DNA of 16,782 nt, taken from positions 31,489 to 48,270 of the forward strand of contig WELB01000317.1 of assembly GCA_009602725.1 (NCBI GenBank), in the 5' to 3' direction. The position numbers and the translations under genes are program-made. Positions 10,253-16,782 of this stretch are shown in pieces. Source of the DNA: Spirogloea muscicola. Taxonomy: Eukaryota > Streptophyta > Zygnematophyceae > Spirogloeales > Spirogloeaceae. Position 1 is the first letter of the stretch. Each line of letters begins with the position of its first letter. The notes below the pieces were generated by a model. It saw nothing but the letters and a program-made list of their open reading frames with translations. It did not search any database and was not told the DNA's origin.

Positions 10253-11430
10253 ATCCTGGAGCAACATGACGCCGGAGTGCTCCGCTGCCACCGAGAAGCC
10301 AGCCTCCACCAGGATGCCGTGTAACGCATCACGGAGGCGTCGTGGGCTGCTGTCCACTCGCCGCCGTGGGCGTAGCGCAGAACATGAGCGGCCAGCTCCC
10401 CAGACTCGGCCCCTCAGACGCCGCTGCACACTGACGCACACCCTGGAGACATGGAGGCGGCAGTCCCAGGACCCGGTGGACGGCAGTGCGAAACACCTCA
10501 TCGGGGAGAGTGAGGGCGTCGTTGATGGGGAGGGCCTGAAGCCACGCCGCTGCCCCCGGGGAGGAGGCCGATTGAAGTCTGCGCGCCCGCGCAGGTCGGC
10601 CTAGGGGAGCTGCAGCACGGGGGTGGTGTAGGCGGCCTTGTCGACCACGGCCGCGAAGCGCGCTTGGACGCGCAGGTCAGCGGTGTGCGCGAGGTGCGTG
10701 AAGGAGACCACCTGGCCTGCCATGTCCGGGTGGCCGCGAGCAGCTCCTGGTGGGCGAAGCGAAGCGGCGAGGCGAAGCGACACCTGGAACGGCAGCGCGC
10801 CCATGTCGACCTCCACAACCGCCTGCTCCAGTGCACGCCGGCCGTGGACCATGAAGCGCTGGGCCACGGAGGCGGCCGTCTGCGCCCAGCTGCCGAGGTA
10901 TGCAGCCCGGCAAGAACGGGCGAGCGGGCGCAGGCCGAGACCACCGTGGCTGAGGGGTAGCGCCGCCTGGTTGATAGCGACTGGCGACTGGAGGAAGCCC
11001 TGGTGGCGGACCAGGGCCGCCAAGCTCGCCATCATGGCTGCGTCAAAATTCGCGTGCGCCGCCAACGCCCCTGGGGACGGCAGAGTGGCCCGCGTCAAGT
11101 ACTGGGGCCGCTGCCCAATGGCCTTGGTCAAAATGGCCAACGACAGCTGCATATCGTCCAGCTCGGGAAGCCGGGCCGCAGGCTGAAGATGCTCCGCAAG
11201 GCGGGCTCGCAGCTGCCCTCCACGAAGGACGTCGCGCCGATGGGGACCCCCAGCAGGGTGAAGCCATCTGCTGGAGTCTGGCATCCGGTGGGCAGCGTCA
11301 GGGTGGGTAATAGGCCGCACGGAGACCAAGCCGCGCACTTCGACGCCCGGATGGACTGGCGAGGGTGGCCAGTTGCTGCTCGAAGGTGACGAAGGCCGCC
11401 GCCACGTCTCCCGGAGGGCCGACTATGGTT

Positions 11431-11600
11431 GGAGCCCAGCATCTCTGATCTGCGGCTGCTTAGCAGGGGTTACTGAGTGTCTCGTAGCAGCTTTGTTTCT
11501 GTTACTTAGCGCTTCCCCTGGCCCCCTTCTCGTACTCTGTTCATTCTTTTTCGGGCTGGTTGTTCCAGCCCCTATTCTCAATGGGCGAGCACTTTCTTCT
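11431..11600 (+). mobile_element. short LINE-tail element B, inserted directly after the FADD box of LINE copy 1
   Basis: Reads identical to element A over about 170 bp, from GGAGCCCAGCATC to GAGCACTTTCTTCT. It is flanked by ACTATGGT at 11422-11429 and 11601-11608, an 8-bp target-site duplication. Removing it rejoins FADDTTIV to GPPGDVAAAF in frame on the minus strand. Oriented opposite to the host LINE. The shared 5' start and full identity suggest A and B come from one source copy or from one another. Confidence 0.85.
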
Positions 11601-11713
11601 ACTATGGTGGTGTCGTCCGCGAAGGTGGGGAGTAGGACTCTTGGGTGTGCCGCCGCGGTAGCCTGCAGAGCCCGGTGGTGAGCGAGCGCAAAGTAGAAGC
11701 CGGCGAGGGGGTC

Positions 11714-11777
11714 GAAAGGGCTCGCCCATTGAGGATAGGGGCTGGACAAGCCAGCCCAAAAAAGAATGAACAACACG
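11714..11777 (-). mobile_element. minimal 64-bp LINE-tail element G with perfect 13-bp TSD, inside the RT domain
   Basis: The 13-mer CGGCGAGGGGGTC stands at 11701-11713 and 11778-11790, exactly bracketing 64 bp. On the minus strand those 64 bp read GTTCATTCTTTTTTGGGCTGG, the loop CTTGT, CCAGCCC, then CAATGGGCGAGC. Only the last part of the LINE 3' UTR with its hairpin is present. Excising it and one TSD joins TRQGDPLA to GFYFALAHH in frame, so the insertion hit the RT between the QGDPL and FADD boxes. Same orientation as the host LINE. Confidence 0.9.
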
Positions 11778-11884
11778 CGGCGAGGGGGTCCCCTTGCCGC
11801 GTGCCCGCTTGGGTCTGTAGGACCTCCACTTGATCACCCCGTCCACCAGAGGAGGTCGCTGGGCTGACCGTACCCCAATCGGAA

Positions 11885-12080
11885 AAATAAGAATGTGCTC
11901 GCCCATTGAGAATAGGGGTTGGAAAAACCAGCCCAACAAAGTATCAACAAAGGAAGAGACGGGGGCCAGGGGAAGCGCTAAGAAAAACAAGCACACAGAG
12001 AAACAAAGCAGCTACGGATCACTCAGTAATTCCTGCTAAGCAGCATGAGGTCAGAGACGCTAGGCCTGGAAGTGGGTCCC
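11885..12080 (-). mobile_element. short LINE-tail element C at the 5' edge of LINE copy 1
   Basis: On the minus strand it starts near GGGACCCACTTCCAGG, passes a diverged CCTAGCGTCTCTGACC and TGCTTAGCAG, and ends with a hairpin carrying one mismatch (GGGCTGG/TTTTT/CCAACCC) and CAATGGGCGAGCACATTC. It abuts the first recognisable RT sequence of LINE copy 1 at about 11883 and may mark where that copy was cut off. No convincing target-site duplication was found. It is more diverged than A and B, so probably older. Confidence 0.7.
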
Positions 12081-12138
12081 AGGGTACCAGGGAGGGGAAG
12101 GATGCCCGGAAGCCGTGGCTCTCCCAATGGGGGCAAGA

Positions 12139-13447
12139 GGAAAGTGCTCGCCCATTGAGAATAGGGGCTGGAAAAGCCAGCCCAAAAATAAAAATGAACA
12201 GAGTACGAGAAGAGGGCCAGTAGAAGCGCTAAGAAAAACAAGCACACAGAGAAACAAAGCAGCTGCGAATCACTCAGTAACCTCTGCTAAGCAGCCGCAG
12301 GTCGGAGATGCTAGGCTCGTGGAAGTGGGTCCCCTGGCCGGAGCCAGAGGCAGCAGCGAGGGCTCTGCTGGCACGAAGGTGCAACGCCGGGGCCATAGAC
12401 CTCTGCAGCGAGACGGCCAGACGCATTCGGTACACTTGCGCCAGCGACCCGACTGCAGGAAAGTCTACCTGCTCCCCATGGAAACAACGGGCGATGGTGT
12501 GGCGGGCGAGCTGGATGAGCAACTCGAGCCACCGAGCGCCCAGCGCCCCATGGGTGTCAATGGCCAACGGGAAGAGCCCGTCTTCCCGCGGATGGTCTGC
12601 GTACTTCAGCTCTTTTGCCCGAGCGGCGCAGGCGACCGCATACCCAGCCTTGGTGGCACATTGGGCTGGGTGAGAGCGGTCGTATGCATCGGTGGTCACC
12701 ACGTCCAAGAGAAGACGTGGCTCGCCGGCCTGTGGGGTGGCCACCAGGTCTACACGCCGGGCATGGAGACCGTCGGCCCTTTCCTGGATCGGCATGATGC
12801 CGGAGTGCTCCGCTGCCACGGAGAAGCCAGCCTCCAACAGGATGCCATGCATCGCATCCATCGCATCGCGGAGGCGGTCGTGGGCCGCTGTCCGCTCGCC
12901 GCCGTGGGCGCAGCGCAGAACATGAGCGGCCAGCTCCCCAGACTCGGCCCCTCAGACGCCGCATGCACACTGACGCACGCCCTGGAGACATGGAGGCGGC
13001 AGTCCCAGGACCCGGTGGACGGCAGTGCGAAACACCTCATCGGGGAGAGTGAGGGCGTCGTTGATGGGGAGGGCCTGAAGCCACGCCGCTGCCCCCGGGG
13101 AGGAGGCCGACTGAAGTCTTGCGCGCCCGCGCAAGTCGGCCTTGGGGAGCTGCAGCACGGCGGTGGTGTAGGCGGCCTTGTCGACCACAGCCGCGATGCG
13201 CGCTTGGACGCGTAGGTCAGCGGTGTGAGCGAGGTGCGCGAAGGAGACCGCCTGGCCTGCCAGGTCCGCGTGCGCCGCGAGCAGCTCCTGGTGGGCGGAG
13301 CGAAGCGACACCTGGAAAGGCAGCGGGCCCATGTCGTCCTCCACCACCACCTGCTCCAGTGCACGCCGGCCGTGGACCATGAAGCGCTGGGCCACGGAGG
13401 CGGCAGTCTGCGCCCAGCTGCAGAGGTATGCAGCCCGGCAAGAACGG
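12139..13447 (-). mobile_element. LINE copy 2: 5'-truncated 3' half with nearly open endonuclease ORF and intact tail
   Basis: The minus strand is open from 13470 to the stop at 12274-12276 except for one in-frame TGA (12952-12954). It begins late in the RT thumb (RAAYLCSWAQTAASVAQR) and continues through a Cys/His knuckle (QCACGV, then HVLRCAHGGERTAAHDRL) to a restriction-like endonuclease: RRVDL, then LLLDVVTTD with 14 residues between the two Asp, KAGYAVACAARAKELKYAD, and DTHGALGARW. The ORF ends SISDLRLLSRGY. The 3' UTR is about 135 bp and ends in the hairpin and CAATGGGCGAGCAC. GGGCAAGA lies at 12131-12138 and again at 13446-13453, a candidate target-site duplication consistent with a single 5'-truncated insertion by target-primed reverse transcription. 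The catalytic core of the RT is absent, so it cannot move by itself. Confidence 0.85.
12165..12183 (-). other. terminal hairpin of LINE copy 2 (3' UTR stem-loop)
   Basis: Seven-base perfect stem with 5-nt loop (sense strand GGGCTGG, CTTTT, CCAGCCC), 100 bp after the ORF stop and about 26 bp from the 3' end. The same stem-loop closes elements A, B, E and G, with variants in C, F and H. Stringent LINE reverse transcriptases are known to recognise a 3' stem-loop of their RNA; that role here is inferred. Confidence 0.7.
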
Positions 13448-14065
13448 GCAAGAACGGGACGAGGGACCACTCAGTAGCGACGAGTGAGGAGCCTCAAATT
13501 TGACAGACTAGCTGCCGGATGCAAGGCGTGTGCCATGGACCGCTGAATGGAGACCAACAAGCGCATGCGAATGTTTGGCCACGGAAAAGGCTTGTTGCCT
13601 TACCAACTTAGTTGCCCACCCCATACGACGACTGCCACTCTGCCACTCTGGCAAAGAAAAGCTCCTATCTTCTCCGATACAAAGTAAATCGCACCTCCGT
13701 GTGGGCCCATCAACGCGCCCCGCCGGGCCCACCCTCTGCTGTTGCCCCGACCCGGCCCCACTTGCCTCTTGTCAAATGTTACGTGGGCCCCAGCTGCGGG
13801 CAACATTGCTATACCCGCGTCCCCGTAAGATCAGCGAAAGCTTCACTTCCCTTTTCAAGCGGCTGAGCTGGGCTCCTGGCTGATAGATTTGGCGAGGAGC
13901 GCTGTCACGGCGTAGATTGACACCAAGAAAGACTTCTCTAGCAAAAAGCAGAAAGCAAAAAGCTAGCGCACCTTCACGAACGTTTTGTAGAAGTGATTTG
14001 AGTAAATAATACAGACCACAATGCGGCTCTCCACCATGCCACAATTGCAGGTTGATGAGTGTAGG

Positions 14066-14139
<74 letters not shown>

Positions 14140-14175
14140 ACAGAGGAGCCTTGACAGCTGTGGGCCTGTCACCGT
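13448..14175. other. non-coding region between LINE copy 2 and element F
   Basis: No credible gene. Around 13700-13800 there are three GGGCCC-centred motifs (GTGGGCCCAT, CCGGGCCCACC and GTGGGCCCC), resembling plant site II/TCP-type promoter motifs, but no downstream gene is recognised. The minus-strand ORF with a His-Thr run is only the reading of the TG microsatellite. Confidence 0.4.
14067..14137. repeat. (TG)n microsatellite, about 35 units
   Basis: An uninterrupted 71-base TG run. It creates Cys-Val and His-Thr reading frames in the overlapping short ORFs, which should not be read as proteins. It ends about 40 bp before the target-site duplication of element F. Confidence 0.97.
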
Positions 14176-14185
14176 TACTTGACTG

Positions 14186-14307
14186 CTTAGTTCCTTCTGT
14201 GCTTGTTTTCCTTAGCGCTTCCCCAAGCCCCTTCAAACCTTGTTCGTTCTTTTTGGGCTGGCCGTTCCCAGCTCCTATTCTCTCTATGGGCGAGCACTTC
14301 TCCTCGC
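14186..14307 (+). mobile_element. short LINE-tail element F with 10-bp TSD
   Basis: It contains GTGCTTGTTTTCCTTAGCGC, a diverged hairpin (GGGCTGG, then CCAGCTC, which keeps pairing through one G-U) and ATGGGCGAGCACTTCTCCTC. It is flanked by TACTTGACTG (14176-14185) and TATTTGACTG (14308-14317), nine of ten bases alike. 5'-truncated within the LINE 3' UTR. The differences from A and B suggest an older insertion. It lies outside the LINE copies, so the family also inserts elsewhere. Confidence 0.75.
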
Positions 14308-14317
14308 TATTTGACTG

Positions 14318-15258
14318 GCAGGCCAATCGATAGGCAATGTCTCACGCACTGCAGCTTGTCACCACTCTATTGACAATGATCTTGGCCCTTGCTCAAAGGA
14401 GTCCAGCAGCCGGAAGCATGTTCAACAAGCCCAATAATGAAATGGTAGTAGGGAGTCTCATTTTATTAAATAGTCGAGAGTCACGGCTTCACAATAGTGG
14501 GTGGGCATTGTCCGTCCCGCTTATCTGGTTGGCTCCTCACAGCCTCTGCCTCTTCAAGAGCCCTTGAAGGCAAAGATGGGGGGAAGGCGGGTGGCCCTCT
14601 CTGGTGTTCAGTTGTGGTGGGCTGGCTTTCTACAGCCCTTCTGGGAAGCTGCTCCTCCTGATCTTTATTACTCAGGTGTTTTCTGGACCGCCCCGAGCGC
14701 AAAATCTCCGCCAGTACGGCTGGCAGAAAGCACACCTGCTCGTCTCACCACGAGGAAGGAAGCTCATCCACGACAAAGGGACGGGTCTTCAGGGGCACGT
14801 AGTGTAACGATTTTACACGGCTGGCATGTCAATGCAGCAGTAACGTATTGACAGATGCCTGGAGACGGACAGATTTCACCAGTTGGGCAGCGTGGCTTCA
14901 ACCTAGAGCTGAGAGCGGCGCAACCCGGAGTCGTGACACGCGAGACAGCATGGTGCTGGCGCTGGAACGGCGACGGGAGGTGGCAGCGCTGTAGACCGCC
15001 TTGACGGCGTTATTAGCCCTTAGTGTTGACGACACGATAGACGGCTGACGATAGCCTGGGGGTAGTGACCGTCAGCTGCTAGTGACGGGGGGACCGTCAG
15101 TATGGCGGTGGTTGCCGATGGATGGGTAGATTGTCGGTGGTAGCCCGTTGATAGCCGTCGACAGGTCGTAGATGGGTCGTAACGAGAGACTGGGTGCCAA
15201 ATGTCCCACCCGGGCCCGTATGGCCGGGCTCGCAGTCCGTCGGGCTATTTAGTCCCAC
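14318..15258. other. non-coding region between elements F and E
   Basis: No credible gene. A hairpin close in sequence to the LINE tail, GGGCTGGCTTTCTACAGCCC, lies at 14619-14638 without the usual flanking tail and may be an old remnant. Around 15035-15105 there is loose repetition of GACCGTCAG and TAGTGAC. GTCCCACCCGGGCCCG near 15203 and GTCCCACCCGGCCCGG near 15253 form an imperfect direct repeat just before element E. Confidence 0.4.
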
Positions 15259-15488
15259 CCGGCCCGGGCGTTGCACCTTCGTGCCGGCAGAGCCCTCGCT
15301 GCTGCCTCTGGCTCTGGCCAGGGGACCCACTTCAACGAGCCTAGCATCTCCGACCTGCGGCTGCTTAGCAGAGGTTACTGAGTGATTCTCCTGTAGCTCT
15401 TTCTTCCTGGCCCCCTTCTCGTCCTTTGTTCATTCTTTTTTGGGCTGGCTTTTCCAGCCCCTATTCTCAATGGGCGAGCACTTCCTCC
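15259..15488 (+). mobile_element. LINE-tail element E (longest tail copy, includes part of the endonuclease ORF end)
   Basis: About 230 bp. It begins in the C-terminal part of the LINE ORF (GTTGCACCTTCGTGCC, matching 12380-12396 on the minus strand), runs through the ORF end (AGCATCTCCGACCTGCGGCT), then the 3' UTR with a perfect hairpin (GGGCTGG/CTTTT/CCAGCCC) and AATGGGCGAGCACTTCC. The ORF part is close to copy 2. TATTTAG (15246-15252) and TATATAG (15489-15495) may be a weak target-site duplication. Confidence 0.8.
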
Positions 15489-15947
15489 TATATAGAGGGC
15501 ACCCGATATGGGAGAGGGGGGGAGTTCTTCACCCAACCTCGGACCCCTGGACCCTTACCCCTGCAGTAACCGTTGCTCAAATTTACTGTTGCGGCCCCAT
15601 CCCAATGCCTCCCCGCTTTTCCTTGCGCCGCCGGCAGCCCGGGCTTGGCGATCCACAGCATTCCTTACACGTAGTGCAGGGGGTTGAAAGGCGGAGTGTT
15701 GGGGTGAGGCCCAGGGAGTGGCCACATGGCGAGGGGACGGACTGGATCAGTGGCGCTGCAACTCCTTGCTTTGTAGAACGCTTTTCAATCATACTGTGTT
15801 GGGGCTCCCTCTGAAGCCTAGTGGCCTCCTCATCTCTTCATACACACGCTTTCCCCTGAAGCGAGAGAAGGCGCGAGGGGCGCATGAAATGGAATGGAGG
15901 CCAATTCAAGCCGATATTTTGTTCAGGCCCGAATGACCCCTGGCCCG

Positions 15948-15993
15948 TGGGGCTGGGCTTGCTTTTGTGCCTCCTTAAGGGCGAGCACTTCTC
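15948..15993 (+). mobile_element. degenerate LINE-tail fragment I
   Basis: GGGCTGGGCTTGCTTTTGTG followed by AAGGGCGAGCACTTCTC resembles the hairpin and terminal motif of the family, but the 3' arm of the stem is lost. A second hairpin-like piece, GGGCCGGCCTTTCACAGCTC, lies at 16029-16048. Both may be old remnants. Confidence 0.4.
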
Positions 15994-16084
15994 GTTAGGC
16001 ATCTTTCGGCTCTTTTGGAGACTGTTTTGGGCCGGCCTTTCACAGCTCACTGCCTTCAAGTGGAGGATCCACCCGCCTCCTCAG

Positions 16085-16160
16085 GAAGAAGGTGCTCGCC
16101 CATGGAGAAGAGGGGCTGGCAAAGCCAACCCAAAAAGAATGGACAATGTTCAAAGCCAAA
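16085..16160 (-). mobile_element. diverged LINE-tail element H
   Basis: The minus strand reads CATTCTTTTTGGGTTGG, CTTTG, CCAGCCCCTCTTCTCC, ATGGGCGAGCACC. The hairpin has GGGTTGG opposite CCAGCCC, so a C-to-T change in the stem is still tolerated as a G-U pair in RNA. 5' border and target-site duplication could not be placed. Confidence 0.65.
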
Positions 16161-16782
16161 GAAAGAGGTGCTGAAAAAGGACTACACTACAAAGTGCAAG
16201 ATGGTGCAGAGGGAGATGCAGATGGCTGCTCAGTATCAGGGGACAGGCCCCCCTCCCTTGCCCCGGCTAGTCGATGCCCCAAGGAGCAAGCGCGGGGGGG
16301 CACCTTTTCTTCTCCGCGGGGGGGGGGGGGGTGGAGGCGCGCCCAAGGGCCCACGATGGGGCGCGTGCGTCACGCGGCGGCTCTGACGCTGACGGGTGGG
16401 CCCGGGGGGGGTGGATCCGGGGCGGCGCGGTAAAATCTGCCGGCCGCCACGTGGCTGGCGCGAACACGGAGCACGATCCCGGGGCCCGGCGATCCCGGGG
16501 GTTGCGGACACCCAAGCGGGCCCCACCAGCCAGTTGGCTCCCCAACTCCCCAGCTTTCCGTGCTCAATTAGTCTGGGCCGGCTTTTCTTTTCTTTTCACA
16601 GCCCCCGCCCCCCCCCGGGGAAGAGCTCGATACGCATTTCGATGAACCCCCAGCCAGTTGGCTCCCCAACTCCCCGGCCTTTCTTGAGCCCCCCCCTCCA
16701 CCGCCGTCCCTGTCCAGCACTGACCGCCGCCGCCGTCGACGCCGCCGCCGCCGCCTGGTCGCGCGCGCGCGCCCCGCGCCGC
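16161..16782. other. GC-rich terminal region, no gene recognised
   Basis: Contains a G run at about 16318-16331, several GGGCCC motifs near 16350-16520, a direct repeat pair (listed separately) and CCG/CGCG simple sequence from about 16720 to the end. The end could be the start of another GC-rich gene or promoter beyond the window, but no start codon or domain is visible. Confidence 0.35.
16526..16675. repeat. perfect 26-bp direct repeat flanking about 98 bp with a hairpin
   Basis: CCAGCCAGTTGGCTCCCCAA, continuing CTCCCC, occurs at 16526-16551 and again at 16650-16675 without mismatch. The 98 bp between contain GGGCCGGCTTTTC...CACAGCCC (16575-16604) and GGGAAGAGCTCG, loosely like the LINE-tail hairpin and its GGGCGAGCAC end. 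It may be a long target-site duplication around an old tail copy or an unrelated local duplication. Confidence 0.6.

Larger units (their letters stand above)
9632..11883 (-). mobile_element. LINE copy 1: decayed RT plus restriction-like endonuclease, with three nested insertions
   Basis: On the minus strand the reverse transcriptase runs from about 11880 (YGQPSDLLWW) through TRQGDPLA (QGDPL at 11782-11796), the catalytic FADDT (11609-11623), LLGVPIG (GVPIG at 11236-11250) and the thumb (RPQYLTRATLPSP, SHGGLGLRPLARS). A Cys/His knuckle region follows (around 10363-10388), then a restriction-like endonuclease signature (RVDL ... DVVTTD). This order marks an RLE-type non-LTR element with a C-terminal endonuclease. 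The 5' part (start of RT and any N-terminal domain) is absent. Damage: frameshifts near 11850, 11350 and 11215; a 13-bp gain near 10752 relative to copy 2; a TAG at 10601-10603 where copy 2 has AAG; and a 1-bp loss near the knuckle. The 3' tail is missing: similarity ends abruptly at 9632. Elements A, B and G are inserted in it. It is certainly non-functional. Confidence 0.85.

Noticed and set aside
9347-10324. Plus-strand ORF of 325 codons
   Set aside because: Most of it is the antisense of the LINE endonuclease region and element A; the first 80 residues match nothing recognisable.
12115-13215. Plus-strand ORF of 366 codons
   Set aside because: Antisense of LINE copy 2, whose minus strand carries the recognisable endonuclease motifs.
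13772-14333. ORFs with long His-Thr or Cys-Val runs
   Set aside because: They are translations of the TG microsatellite plus element F.
1-16782. CRISPR array, bacterial operon or prophage
   Set aside because: No regularly spaced repeats; split genes with GT-AG introns and a eukaryotic LINE show the sequence is eukaryotic.

Overview
The window is eukaryotic nuclear DNA, most likely from a green alga or a close relative in the green lineage. It is GC-rich with short GT-AG introns. It carries a J-domain/[4Fe-4S]-ferredoxin fusion gene of a kind known from chloroplasts of Viridiplantae (CDJ3/4/5 in Chlamydomonas, DJC76/77/82 in Arabidopsis) and a cytosolic HSP70. The species cannot be named from what is visible.

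Layout. (1) 2-2360, plus strand: 5'-partial DnaJ-ferredoxin gene in six exons; one intron appears to use a GC-AG splice pair and the first intron contains a tRNA-like remnant. (2) 2361-5499: 3.1 kb of lower-GC sequence between two convergent genes, with no convincing gene; it holds a pair of 39-bp tandem units. (3) 5500-8273, minus strand: seven-exon cytosolic HSP70 ending in EEVD. Every splice junction fits, but exon 3 has a net 13-bp gain, including a perfect 17-bp tandem duplication, at the VGGSTRIP motif. As written this breaks the frame. (4) 8274-9631: the HSP70 upstream region. (5) 9632-13447: two fragments, both on the minus strand, of a non-LTR retrotransposon (LINE) with a reverse transcriptase, a Cys/His knuckle and a C-terminal restriction-like endonuclease. 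Copy 1 (9632-11883) is badly decayed; copy 2 (12139-13447) is 5'-truncated but almost open. (6) 13448-16782: non-coding, with a long TG microsatellite, further retroposed pieces and GC-rich simple sequence.

The most interesting pattern is a family of very short retroposed elements (about 64 to 230 bp) that are copies of the 3' end of this same LINE. They share a terminal hairpin (GGGCTGG, 5-nt loop, CCAGCCC) followed by CAATGGGCGAGCAC. At least three sit inside LINE copy 1 itself with visible target-site duplications: a perfect 13 bp between the QGDPL and FADD boxes, 8 bp just after FADDT, and about 10 bp in the endonuclease region, where copy 2 serves as the empty site. The LINE appears to have bombarded its own relic with its own tails.

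The two host genes are both chaperone-related: a J-domain protein expected in the plastid and an HSP70 expected in the cytosol. They should lie in different compartments, so their proximity is probably not functional. Exon boundaries were worked out by hand from reading frame, splice dinucleotides and family knowledge; no database search was possible.
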